A DNA stretch of 64,000 nucleotides from CAYMZZ01 sp044463125. Its GTDB lineage: Bacteria; Bacteroidota; Bacteroidia; Chitinophagales; Chitinophagaceae. Both the position numbers and the translations under genes were made by a program. Location of the stretch: assembly GCA_044463125.1 (NCBI GenBank), contig JBIQMS010000027.1, positions 1 to 64,000 of the forward strand, written 5' to 3'. The stretch's first letter is position 1. Each line of letters opens with the position of its first letter. Of this stretch, positions 43,546-51,858 are shown piece after piece. The notes beneath the pieces were generated by a model that worked only from the letters and a program-made list of their open reading frames with translations, was not told the DNA's origin and searched no databases.

Positions 43546-44241
43546 TTACTTTTTCGGGCCACGTATATTGTTTAAAAATTGTTGCACTTTATTCATGTCT
43601 TTCACCCCTGGACTTAGTTCAAAGCGGCTGTTGATATCTATCGCAAACATTTTCTTCCCCTGCTCCTCCGCCGCAAACTGACAGATGGCTGGCTCATCAC
43701 CCGCTTCAATACCACCACTCAGGAAAAACAGTTTCTCCAGTTGGGCATCACGGAGCACACGCCAGTCAAATTTTTTCCCGGTGCCGCCATAGCCTGCACC
43801 CATGGTATCGAACATAAACATATCCGAGCTTTCATGAAAGGGACGTAGCATCCAGTCAATCGGATCATCAGGGCTCAGCCGGAAAGCTTTGATGACGGTA
43901 ACATAATTCGCCACTTTCTCACAGAAAAAAGGCGTTTCATCCCCATGCAGTTGCACCATATCCAGCCGATAGTCATCCACAGTGCGCATCAGATCATCAT
44001 AGGGCATATTCACAAACACGCCCACTTTGGCGATGCGTCCCTTTATCTGTTTCATTTTTTCCGGCGGCAGCTTCTGACCCACATAGCGTGGTGATTTTGG
44101 GTAGAAGATGAAGCCGGCAAAATCAACCCCCATTTCGTCGAGGGCATTCACCTGCTCGGGCAAAGTCATTCCGCATACTTTGATCCGGAAATTGTTTCTT
44201 TCGGCAGGTTGATTTTTCGCCTCTTTGCTGTTGTTGTGCAT
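43546..44241 (-). CDS. trpF: phosphoribosylanthranilate isomerase
   Basis: A 231-residue TIM-barrel enzyme of tryptophan synthesis. KVCGM near the start holds the catalytic Cys; the Asp at the opposite end is in FMFDTMGAGYGGTGKKFDW. VQLHGDE and FLSGGIEAGD are also conserved. The ATG at 44241 is preferred; a TTG 30 nt upstream would add ten residues unlike family members. The N-terminus carries about 15 extra polar residues before FRIKVCGM. It lies 33 bp after trpC and 9 bp before trpB. Confidence 0.93.
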   Translation of the reverse strand: MHNNSKEAKNQPAERNNFRIKVCGMTLPEQVNALDEMGVDFAGFIFYPKSPRYVGQKLPPEKMKQIKGRIAKVGVFVNMPYDDLMRTVDDYRLDMVQLHGDETPFFCEKVANYVTVIKAFRLSPDDPIDWMLRPFHESSDMFMFDTMGAGYGGTGKKFDWRVLRDAQLEKLFFLSGGIEAGDEPAICQFAAEEQGKKMFAIDINSRFELSPGVKDMNKVQQFLNNIRGPKK

Positions 44242-44274
44242 AATATCCCGGTTTTGATGACCGGCCAACAATCG

Positions 44275-45078
44275 TTATTTGGATTTTGTCCTCAGCTCTT
44301 CCACAAATAGGCGGAAAGACTGCGCGGGATCTTCTTCCTTCATAAATCGCTCACCCACCAGGAACCCCTTGAAGCCCGCTTCCCGTAAAGTTAAGATGGT
44401 TTCCACATCCTGTATGCCACTTTCTGCTACCGCCGGCTTATCTTTTGGTATTTGCCTTATCAATGAAAGCGAAGTGTTCACATCCACTTCAAAGGTTTTA
44501 AGGTTGCGGTTATTCACTCCTACCATATCCACTTCCTCACAAATATGTCCCAACTCCGTATCATCGTGAATCTCTAACAATACTTCCAGCCCGATGGTTT
44601 TGGCAAATGTGGCCAGTTCTCTCACTTTTTCCGGCGAAAGGCAGGCGGCTATGAGCAGAATCACATCAGCTCCGAACGCTTTGGCTTCCGCAATTTGCCA
44701 TTCATCTATAATGAAGTCTTTCCGCAGGATGGGAATGTCGGAAATGACTTTTGCCTGTATCAGGTCGTCGAGATCCCCTCCAAAAAAAGGTTCGTCGGTG
44801 AGGATCGACATGCCTGCAGCTCCTGCGTCGTTGTAAGTGCGCACCACTTTTTCCACTTCCAGCTCTTTGGGCTTAAACCATCCCTTGCTGGGGCTTTTGC
44901 GTTTGAATTCGGCTATGATGCCTGAACTGCCGGGTATACTCAGTGTCTCTACCAGGGAACGGTTGGCAAAGTTCCAGAAGAACCCTTCTTTCCGAAACCG
45001 TTCAATCGAACTCATCGGTTTCAACTCAGCAATTTCCTTCTTCTTACTTTCAATTATTTTGTCCAGTATGGTACTCAT
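44275..45078 (-). CDS. trpC: indole-3-glycerol phosphate synthase
   Basis: A 267-residue TIM barrel that closes the indole ring. IIAEFKRKSPSKG holds the catalytic Lys, LRKDFIIDEWQ and GVNNRNLKTFEVD the other active-site residues, and AESGI the phosphate-binding loop. It is a stand-alone protein, not fused to trpF as in enterics. The ATG overlaps the trpD stop by 4 bp, which indicates translational coupling. Confidence 0.96.
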   Translation of the reverse strand: MSTILDKIIESKKKEIAELKPMSSIERFRKEGFFWNFANRSLVETLSIPGSSGIIAEFKRKSPSKGWFKPKELEVEKVVRTYNDAGAAGMSILTDEPFFGGDLDDLIQAKVISDIPILRKDFIIDEWQIAEAKAFGADVILLIAACLSPEKVRELATFAKTIGLEVLLEIHDDTELGHICEEVDMVGVNNRNLKTFEVDVNTSLSLIRQIPKDKPAVAESGIQDVETILTLREAGFKGFLVGERFMKEEDPAQSFRLFVEELRTKSK

Positions 45079-46067
45079 TGCAGATCGATTAATTTTTGAA
45101 GACAGGCATAAGCTTTGCCGCTTTCGAGACTGTCTACCGCCGCCAGGTAAGCCGCTTCGTAAGAAATATATTTACCCGTACAATGCAAGGCCATAGCGGC
45201 ATTGGCCAATACCACGGCATGTTGCGCCCAACTACCTTCCGCCTTAATAATTTTTCTGAATAAAGCAGCGGCCTCTTCTACCGTTCTGCCTCCATGGAGG
45301 TCATCCTGCATCACCATACGCTTACCCAATTGCTCAGGAGTCATCACCCGCTCACCTTCGCGGCTGATGACTTTGGTATCGCTGGTTAAGCTGATCTCAT
45401 CGTATCCATCCAAACCGTGGATAATGGTATAAGCACGATCCGACTCCTGTAGCAAATAATTATAAATCCTTGCCATTTCGAGGGAGTACACGCCAATTAA
45501 CTGGTAAGCAGAATTGCAGGGATTCACCAGCGGACCCAGCATATTGAAGAAAGTGCGCATGCCCAGGTTGCGACGAATGGGCGCTACCTGCTTCAGTGCC
45601 GGATGAAAAAGCGGTGCATGCAAAAAGCAGATGCCGGCTTCCTCAATCTCGCGGCGTAAGGCAGCAGGATCGTTTTTAAACCGATAGCCCATTTGCTCCA
45701 TTACATTGGAAGCGCCGCTGATGGAAGATGAACCGTAATTGCCGTGCTTGGCCACCGGCTGACCGGCACCCGCCACAATAAAGCAGGCAAGTGTGGAGAT
45801 ATTAAAAGTATCCTTGCCATCGCCACCCGTACCCACAATATCAATGCTCGGGATATCACTCATCTGCACCGGTACACACAATTCCAGCAAAGCATCGCGA
45901 AAGCCCTGTAATTCGGGAATGGTGATGCTGCGCATGAGGTAAGTGGTCATAAAAGCCGTAACCTCATGTTCATTGTACTTACCCTGGCCAATCTCCACCA
46001 GCACCTGCCGGGCCTGCTCCCGCGAGAGCGATTTGTGTTCAAATAAATATGATAGGACTTTTTTCAT
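45075..46067 (-). CDS. trpD: anthranilate phosphoribosyltransferase
   Basis: A 330-residue enzyme that attaches phosphoribose to anthranilate. GTGGDGKDTFNIST is the PRPP-binding loop; KHGNYGSSSISGASNVME and the later LGPLVNPC are further conserved segments. It is not fused to trpG. A 179-bp gap with two classes of inverted repeats separates it from trpG upstream. It overlaps trpC by 4 bp. Confidence 0.96.
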   Translation of the reverse strand: MKKVLSYLFEHKSLSREQARQVLVEIGQGKYNEHEVTAFMTTYLMRSITIPELQGFRDALLELCVPVQMSDIPSIDIVGTGGDGKDTFNISTLACFIVAGAGQPVAKHGNYGSSSISGASNVMEQMGYRFKNDPAALRREIEEAGICFLHAPLFHPALKQVAPIRRNLGMRTFFNMLGPLVNPCNSAYQLIGVYSLEMARIYNYLLQESDRAYTIIHGLDGYDEISLTSDTKVISREGERVMTPEQLGKRMVMQDDLHGGRTVEEAAALFRKIIKAEGSWAQHAVVLANAAMALHCTGKYISYEAAYLAAVDSLESGKAYACLQKLIDLQ

Positions 46068-46087
46068 TGTATAAACGAAAGACGAAT

Positions 46088-46156
46088 TTGCTTATTTGTG
46101 AATTTGTGTATTTGTGGAATTTCCCAAATAACCGAATTTTCAAATTTCCGAATTAG
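46088..46156. repeat. octad (8-nt) inverted repeat pair in the trpG-trpD gap
   Basis: Left part: consecutive 8-nt steps with the core ATTTGTG (TTATTTGTG, AATTTGTG, TATTTGTG) from 46088 to about 46120. Right part (46122-46156) has the complement-type core CAAAT/CGAATT in similar steps. This is a different unit length and sequence from the heptads, but the same left/right inverted layout. It occupies the left side of the gap, where the other sites have a GT heptad array. Confidence 0.6.
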
Positions 46157-46174
46157 TGATATCAAAACAATATC

Positions 46175-46250
46175 CACTCACGATTCACGCCTCACGCCTC
46201 ACGCCTCACGTCTCACGCCTCACGATTCCCCCTCACGTTTCACGCCTCAC
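46175..46250. repeat. heptad repeat array, right-hand (complement) orientation, supplying the trpG stop
   Basis: Read on the minus strand: GTGAGGC (46244-46250), GTGAAAC, a 13-nt variant, GTGAGGC, GTGAGAC, GTGAGGC three times, GTGAATC, GTGAGTG. The TGA stop of trpG (46247-46249) is bases 2-4 of the first unit. Confidence 0.9.
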
Positions 46251-46861
46251 GTTCTTCCCAGCCAATTCCTCATCATCCTCTCCCCCATCGGCGTGAGCAC
46301 GCTTTCCGGATGAAACTGCACACCCTGAATGTCGTACTGCCTGTGGCGCATGGCCATGATATAGCCGTTATCATCCAGGGCCGTCACTTCCAACTCTGCC
46401 GGCAATTGTTCCTTATCTACAATCCAGGAATGATAGCGACCTACTTCCATTGTTTCAGGCATTCCGGCAAAGATGTCGCCGGAAACATCTGGTTGCCCTT
46501 CCGCTTTTTGGGGATTCCAGGCGGCCGTCTCTATTCTGTGAATGGGTGTGTCTACGCCATGAAACACGGTGGACAGGTTTTCCAGCATCCCGCCAAATGC
46601 CTCGGCGATAGCCTGGTGTCCCAGACAGACGCCGAGAATGGATTTCTCCGCGGCATAGCGCCTGATGAGCGGAAGCAGGAGACCTGCCTCCTCCGGAATA
46701 CCCGGGCCGGGCGACAAAATGATGCGGTCATACACCGCAATATCCTCCAGCGCAATCTGATCGTTGCGCACCACATCTACCCGCTGGTGCAGGATCTTTT
46801 CCACCAGGTGTACCAGGTTATAGGTAAAGGAATCGTAATTATCAAAAACCAGTAATTTCAA
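46247..46861 (-). CDS. trpG: anthranilate synthase glutaminase component
   Basis: A class-I glutamine amidotransferase of about 204 residues that supplies ammonia to TrpE. It has LLVFDNYDSFTYNLV at the start, SPGPGIPEEAG, GVCLGHQA with the nucleophile Cys, and QFHPESVLTP with the catalytic His. No ATG gives this N-terminus. The TTG at 46861 yields MKLLVFDNYDSF, the family start, 35 nt after the trpE stop; another TTG at 46921 would overlap trpE. The start is therefore uncertain. The C-terminal Thr codon and the stop come from a heptad array. Confidence 0.9.
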   Translation of the reverse strand: MKLLVFDNYDSFTYNLVHLVEKILHQRVDVVRNDQIALEDIAVYDRIILSPGPGIPEEAGLLLPLIRRYAAEKSILGVCLGHQAIAEAFGGMLENLSTVFHGVDTPIHRIETAAWNPQKAEGQPDVSGDIFAGMPETMEVGRYHSWIVDKEQLPAELEVTALDDNGYIMAMRHRQYDIQGVQFHPESVLTPMGERMMRNWLGRT

Positions 46862-46895
46862 TTTATTCGGATTTATCGTATTCAGTTCATGCTGT

Positions 46896-48335
46896 TCAGG
46901 ATACTTCTTCGGCCAGAACAATGGCTTTTTTCAAAGCACCCAGTTTATTGTTTACTTCCTGCAATTCATTTTCAGGGTTGCTGGCCGCAACAATACCTGC
47001 GCCTGCCTGGTAAGTAAGCGTATTTTGCCGGCTGAGCAGGGTGCGGATCATGATGGCATGTGTACAACTTCCATCAAAACCCATAAAACCAATGGCGCCG
47101 CCATAATATTCCCTCGCTGTGGGCTCCAGTTGATCAATGATCTCCATGGCCTTAAACTTCGGCGCTCCGCTGAGTGTACCCGCAGGAAAACTGGAAGCCA
47201 GCAGGGAAAAGGGGTTATAACCTTCTCGCAAATTGCCTGTTACTTCACTTACCAGGTGAATCACATGCGAATAATAATGTACCTGCCGAAAATGAGAGAC
47301 TTCCACTCCATCGCAGAGACGACTCAGGTCATTACGGGCCAGGTCAACCAGCATCACGTGTTCAGCATTCTCTTTAGCGTCGGCCAACAGTCTTTCGGTT
47401 TCCTGGCGATCCAGTTCATCATCACCGCTGCGGCGATAGGTTCCCGCGATGGGATGCACAATGGCTTTTCCCTGGCGTATCAGCAATTGAGCTTCGGGAG
47501 AGGATCCCATCAGTTTATAATCTCCATAGTCGAAAAAGAATAAATAGGGAGAAGGATTCACGCTGCGTAATGCACGATATACATTAAACTCATCCCCTGT
47601 AAATGCCTGCTGAAAACGCCTGCTCAGCACAATTTGAAATACGTCGCCACGCATACAACTCTCCATACCCTTAGCCACCATTTCCCGGTAAGCTTCATCC
47701 GCCATATTCGAGTATTCGTTGCCCTGCAGGCGGAAGGGATAGACCGGCACGTCTTTGCGACGTATCAGTGATTCGAGTAGGTCCGCCTCCGACTCCAAAC
47801 CCGCTATGCGGTTCTCGCAAATGAATAATTCATCTTTGAAATGATTAAAGGCAATTACATATTGATACAGCCGGTAACGCATCAATGGAATGGGGCCTGA
47901 CGATTCGGGCGACCAGCCGGGTTTTTGCGCAGGCTCCGCTAACCGGATGGCATCAAAAAACTGTACGGCATCGTAGCTCGTGTACCCATACAAACCCTGT
48001 GCAAATCGCGCTGCCGCTCCTTCACTGTGGCCCAGTTCAAACTGCTGCATAAAGTCGCCCAAAATTCCGGGCACGGCCTGCGAGGAACTGATCTCCACTT
48101 TTTCCGGATTGCGGCCGGGTAATTTGTACTCCAATAAATCGAGGCGGCTCACTTCCACGCCCGCGATAGCGTTAATACAAATAAAGGAGTAACTGTTCTC
48201 CGCGGCATGATGATCGGTACTTTCCAACAGCAGCGTATCGCGAAACCGATCGCGCAGGCGCAGGTAGATGCTTACCGGCGTATAAACATCGGCTAACAGG
48301 CGCTTGCAACTGGTATCAATCTTTATTTTTTTCAT
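46896..48335 (-). CDS. trpE: anthranilate synthase component I
   Basis: A 479-residue chorismate-binding enzyme that makes anthranilate with TrpG. LLLESTDHHAAENSYSF carries the LLES tryptophan feedback site. The chorismate domain (about 215-475) has DVFQIVLSRRF, HPIAGTYRR and GAPKFKAMEIIDQLEP. Length is normal. It is first in trpEGDCFBA and is preceded by a leader peptide and attenuator (48347-48459), so it is probably controlled both by attenuation and by Trp feedback. Confidence 0.97.
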   Translation of the reverse strand: MKKIKIDTSCKRLLADVYTPVSIYLRLRDRFRDTLLLESTDHHAAENSYSFICINAIAGVEVSRLDLLEYKLPGRNPEKVEISSSQAVPGILGDFMQQFELGHSEGAAARFAQGLYGYTSYDAVQFFDAIRLAEPAQKPGWSPESSGPIPLMRYRLYQYVIAFNHFKDELFICENRIAGLESEADLLESLIRRKDVPVYPFRLQGNEYSNMADEAYREMVAKGMESCMRGDVFQIVLSRRFQQAFTGDEFNVYRALRSVNPSPYLFFFDYGDYKLMGSSPEAQLLIRQGKAIVHPIAGTYRRSGDDELDRQETERLLADAKENAEHVMLVDLARNDLSRLCDGVEVSHFRQVHYYSHVIHLVSEVTGNLREGYNPFSLLASSFPAGTLSGAPKFKAMEIIDQLEPTAREYYGGAIGFMGFDGSCTHAIMIRTLLSRQNTLTYQAGAGIVAASNPENELQEVNNKLGALKKAIVLAEEVS

Positions 48336-48340
48336 ACATA

Positions 48341-48365
48341 AAAAAAGCCCCGAATGATTCGGGGC
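48341..48365 (-). terminator. trp attenuator (intrinsic terminator in the leader)
   Basis: On the minus strand GCCCCGAA pairs with TTCGGGGC (loop TCA), followed by seven U, ending about 6 nt before the trpE ATG. Upstream, CAGTGG (within the Gln-Trp codons of the leader peptide) can pair with TTACTG, and the overlapping TGGGGTT can pair instead with GGCCCCG. These are the 1:2 and 2:3 helices expected of ribosome-mediated attenuation, the latter excluding the terminator. Confidence 0.88.
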
Positions 48366-48393
48366 CTTATACTTCTTTTATACAAAAGCAGTG

Positions 48394-48459
48394 TCAGTAC
48401 AGTAACCCCAGGGATTCTGTATGCCACCACCACTGAATATTTTTTTGCTGCATTTTCAT
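48394..48459 (-). CDS. trpL: trp leader peptide with three consecutive Trp codons
   Basis: A 21-codon frame ATG...TGA upstream of trpE. The peptide begins MKMQQKNIQ, continues with three adjacent TGG codons (Trp10-12) and ends LGLLY. It precedes the attenuator by about 30 nt. The design is a ribosome stalling at Trp codons when charged tRNA-Trp is scarce. Bacteroidota have a described leader class upstream of trp genes (Bacteroid-trp) that fits this. No Shine-Dalgarno is visible; a second ATG is two codons in. Confidence 0.9.
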   Translation of the reverse strand: MKMQQKNIQWWWHTESLGLLY

Positions 48460-48541
48460 TGCACTGCAAATATGTGTGCAAATACTGATTTCGACAAATT
48501 TTTTTTTGGTGACAACAGGCCTCGGGTAACTGTACCAATGT

Positions 48542-49120
48542 CTATTTTCTTCGTCCCAGTCGATACCCTAAGGCAAGCTGTATGGAATTGTTGCGTATTG
48601 CTGCGTCTTGGCTGGTGATATCGCTCAACCCCTTCACATAACGCATGTCAATAATTAATCCATTGTCAAACTCATAGGAACTACCCATTATCCAGGAAAA
48701 CTCAGTCGAACTCAATTGGTCGCTGATATCTTGCTTATTGCCATTTTCATTGACATTAGCAGAAAGCAGGAAACCGAGCTGCGGGCCTGTTAGAATCTGC
48801 AGTGCTTTCCAAACGCGGGTCTGCAGTATTGCCGGAACCTGCACATAATTGAAATCGTAAGACCCACCTTGCATACGGGCCCCCTGCATGCTAAACAAAA
48901 TTTCTCCCTGAACCGAAACATGGGGCTGAAATCGATATTGCGCGAATCCGCCTAATACACCACCCAACTTATTGCGCAGGTTATGGGCCGATTTCTCGTC
49001 AAAGTTGCTGATACCGGCGCCTGCTTTAACGCCTGCTGTCCATTGGGCCCCGGCCTGCAGGGTGAGCAGCGTTGCGAGTAACAGAAGGATGGCGGTAATT
49101 GAAACAGTCATTTTTTTCAT
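48542..49120 (-). CDS. outer-membrane beta-barrel protein (porin family, OmpA-like)
   Basis: A 192-residue outer-membrane protein. A signal peptide (1-26, ending QAGAQ) is followed by an eight-strand-type barrel: WTAGVKAGAGISNFD, GGFAQYRFQPHVSVQGEILFS, VQVPAILQTRVW and a final SIQLALGYRLGRRK. This is the 'porin family/outer membrane beta-barrel' group, common in Bacteroidota, of unknown substrate. It lies just upstream of the trp leader on the same strand, with about 80 bp between its stop and the leader peptide ATG. Confidence 0.82.
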   Translation of the reverse strand: MKKMTVSITAILLLLATLLTLQAGAQWTAGVKAGAGISNFDEKSAHNLRNKLGGVLGGFAQYRFQPHVSVQGEILFSMQGARMQGGSYDFNYVQVPAILQTRVWKALQILTGPQLGFLLSANVNENGNKQDISDQLSSTEFSWIMGSSYEFDNGLIIDMRYVKGLSDITSQDAAIRNNSIQLALGYRLGRRK

Positions 49121-49272
49121 ACTATCAAGGTTTAAGGTTTTTTGCAGAATGAGGATACAAAACTATTCTGCGCTCAGCTCCGGGCCGGGTTAGTATGAGT
49201 AAACTGTCAAATCCATCGAGTAAAAGGTAAAAGGCGTAAAAAAATCAATTGATTTGCCGTTCCTATAAATGC

Positions 49273-49304
49273 TTTGGGCTGCAAATGCTGATTATTTAAC
49301 TTCG
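49273..49304 (+). promoter_or_regulatory. promoter of the S9 peptidase gene (TTTG-20 nt-TAACTTCG)
   Basis: TTTG (49273-49276), 20-nt spacer, TAACTTCG (49297-49304), the same pattern and one-base deviation as at glmS. The start codon is at 49364, giving a leader of about 55 nt. Confidence 0.6.
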
Positions 49305-49363
49305 GGATTCCCCGGTTTCGTCCATAACAACCGGAATTATATACCACGACTAAAACCACATGA

Positions 49364-51799
49364 ATGAAAAAGTTATTGCTCTGTTGCCTGGTATTTGTAC
49401 AGTTGGTACAGGCCCAGGATGGTGGCGGATACAATCTGCCTCCGAAAGATATCCAGGACATGCTGCTCGCCAAGCCCACGCCCGGCGTTAGCATTGATGA
49501 CAAAGGCGAATGGATCCTTTTTACCCAAACAAGTCTTTACCCTTCCGTGGAGGAATTGGCCAAGCCCGAATTGAAAATAGCGGGTCTGCGGATCAATCCC
49601 GCCAATTTCGCGCCCAGCCGTCAGAATTATGTCAATGAGATTTATTTGAAGAACATCAAGACTGGCAAAGAACATAAGATTACCGGTTTGCCGAATCCAC
49701 TGTTTGGTACCAGCTTTAGTTGGAGCCCCAACGATAAGAAGATTGCCTTTTTCCAGGTGAATCGCGATAAAGTGGACCTGTACACGATTGACCTGGCCAG
49801 CCTGAAAGCTACGAAGATCAACAAGACGCCGGTGAATGCCGTATATGGCGGTTATAGCTGGTACGACGACAATACCATTCTTTATAAAACCATCCTAAAG
49901 CCTGCAACAGCTGCGCCACAGAAGCCTTTGTTGCCTACAGGGCCTGCAGAACAGGAAGTGTACGGCAAGGCTTCGCCACGCCCCACTTATCAGGATATGA
50001 TTAAGACACCACATGATGAGCGTCTTTTTGAGTTCTATGCCAGTGGACAACTGGTGAAGAATACAGGTGGTGTGGAAACCAAGATTGGCAAGCCCGCCAT
50101 CTATGCCAGCTTCAGTGTGTCGCCCGACAAAAAGTATATGCTGGTGCGCACCCTGGAGAAACCCTTCTCCTACCTGGTGCCTGCATCCGGATTTCCGAGT
50201 GCGGTTGTTGTTACCGACATGTCTGGAAAAGTAATTAAGAACGTAGCCAAGCTGCCCTCTTCCGAAACTTCACCTTCGGGTTATGATAATATCCAAAATG
50301 TACCCCGCGGGTTTGAGTGGAGAGATGATGAAGCGGCTACGCTGGTTTGGGCCGAGCCACTGGATGGCGGTTTAATCAAAACCGAAGTGGAATACCATGA
50401 TGCAGTGTATGCGCAATCGGCTCCCTTTACCGAGAAGCCCCGCGAGCTCTTCAAAACCAAAATGCGTTATCGCGGTACATCCTGGGGCGATGCGAATCTG
50501 GCCCTCGTTATGGAAGGATTGCGTAGCAAGCAGGTGATGCAGATGAACCGATACAACCCCACCACCGGCGACCTGGAACTATTGCAAACGCGCAGCACCA
50601 ATGATCGCTATTCGGATCCCGGCAACCCGGTAACGCGCCTGAACAAGTTTGGGAAGAATGTGTTGGTGACGATCGACAATGGCAATAAGATACTGATGAA
50701 TAATACCCAGGGGGCTTCGCCCAAAGGAGACCTTCCATTCCTGATTTCCTATGACGTGCATACTAAAAAGGCCGATACCATCTGGCGTTGCAATGAAGGA
50801 AGTTATGAAATGATCACCAAGGTGCTGGATCCCAATAAGCTCACCGTGATAAGCCGACGGGAAACCGAAAAGGATATGCCCAACTACTTTCTGAAAGACC
50901 TGAAGGCAAGAATTGCGGACCGTCCCCTTACACAGTTCACCACGCCTTACCCCCAACTGGAAGGTGTAAGCAAAACCAAGATCAAGTATAACCGCGAAGA
51001 TGGCGTTACCCTCACAGGCGACCTTTACCTGCCCAAGGGATATGATGCCAAACGCGATGGCCCTCTGCCAGTATTTATCTGGGCCTATCCTGCTGAATAT
51101 AATTCCGCAGCAGATGCTGCCCAGGTTCGTGGTAGCGAACACCGCTTCACACTGCTGAGCTGGGGCTCCCCGGTTTATTATGTAACACAGGGATACGCAG
51201 TACTCAACAATGCGGAAATGCCGATTGTTGCTACCGACAAGGACAAAAAACCTAATGACAATTTTGTGGACCAGTTGAGGATGAATGCGGAAGCTGCTAT
51301 CAAGAAGCTGGAAGAGCTGGGCGTGGGCGACCCTAACCGGGTAGCGGTAGGCGGCCATAGCTATGGCGCTTTCATGACAGCCAACCTGCTGGCGCATACC
51401 AAACTGTTTAAAGCAGGTATTGCCCGCAGTGGCGCCTACAACCGTACATTGACGCCCTTTGGATTCCAGAATGAGGACCGCACTTATTGGGAAGCTCCAG
51501 ATCTGTACAATGACATGAGCCCCTTCATGCACGCCGACAAAATCAAGTCGCCCCTGCTGCTAATACATGGTGATGCCGACAACAATACCGGCACCTACCC
51601 CATTCAAAGCGAGCGGATGTTCAATGCCATCAAGGGACATGGAGGTAATGCGAAATACATCAGCCTGCCTTATGAAAGCCATGGCTATGCAGGTCGTGAA
51701 AATATCCTGCATACCCTGGCGGAGCAATTTGCCTGGCTCGAAAAATATGTGAAGAATGCGAGTAAGGAGGAAAAGAAAGATAAACCTAAAGCTTTCTAA
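49364..51799 (+). CDS. S9 family peptidase (prolyl oligopeptidase / glutamyl peptidase-like)
   Basis: An 811-residue secreted serine peptidase. A signal peptide (1-18, ending VQAQ) is followed by a long beta-propeller-type domain and a C-terminal alpha/beta hydrolase (about 540-790). The catalytic Ser666 is in VAVGGHSYGAFMTA, the Asp in LLIHGDADNNTGTYP and the His in SLPYESHGYAG. It starts ATGAAAAAGTTATTGC, matching a typical signal. Length fits the glutamyl aminopeptidase-like S9 members in plants and Bacteroidota. It is probably periplasmic, digesting peptides. It ends at a long palindromic terminator. Confidence 0.93.
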   Translation: MKKLLLCCLVFVQLVQAQDGGGYNLPPKDIQDMLLAKPTPGVSIDDKGEWILFTQTSLYPSVEELAKPELKIAGLRINPANFAPSRQNYVNEIYLKNIKTGKEHKITGLPNPLFGTSFSWSPNDKKIAFFQVNRDKVDLYTIDLASLKATKINKTPVNAVYGGYSWYDDNTILYKTILKPATAAPQKPLLPTGPAEQEVYGKASPRPTYQDMIKTPHDERLFEFYASGQLVKNTGGVETKIGKPAIYASFSVSPDKKYMLVRTLEKPFSYLVPASGFPSAVVVTDMSGKVIKNVAKLPSSETSPSGYDNIQNVPRGFEWRDDEAATLVWAEPLDGGLIKTEVEYHDAVYAQSAPFTEKPRELFKTKMRYRGTSWGDANLALVMEGLRSKQVMQMNRYNPTTGDLELLQTRSTNDRYSDPGNPVTRLNKFGKNVLVTIDNGNKILMNNTQGASPKGDLPFLISYDVHTKKADTIWRCNEGSYEMITKVLDPNKLTVISRRETEKDMPNYFLKDLKARIADRPLTQFTTPYPQLEGVSKTKIKYNREDGVTLTGDLYLPKGYDAKRDGPLPVFIWAYPAEYNSAADAAQVRGSEHRFTLLSWGSPVYYVTQGYAVLNNAEMPIVATDKDKKPNDNFVDQLRMNAEAAIKKLEELGVGDPNRVAVGGHSYGAFMTANLLAHTKLFKAGIARSGAYNRTLTPFGFQNEDRTYWEAPDLYNDMSPFMHADKIKSPLLLIHGDADNNTGTYPIQSERMFNAIKGHGGNAKYISLPYESHGYAGRENILHTLAEQFAWLEKYVKNASKEEKKDKPKAF

Positions 51800-51800
51800 A

Positions 51801-51846
51801 CTTCTATAAAAAATGGCCGCCTCCGGGCGGCCTTTTTTTATAGAAG
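51801..51846. terminator. bidirectional terminator, 20-bp stem with one mismatch
   Basis: CTTCTATAAAAAA and TTTTTTATAGAAG flank a GGCCGCC-TCCG-GGCGGCC core; the only mismatch is T-T at the junction. It lies between the converging S9 peptidase and hicB genes and can end both transcripts. Confidence 0.88.
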
Positions 51847-51858
51847 GCATCTTATGAG

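Noticed and set aside
48332..48538. 68-residue minus-strand reading frame just upstream of trpE
   Set aside because: It runs through the attenuator hairpin and overlaps the much better supported 21-codon leader peptide in another frame.
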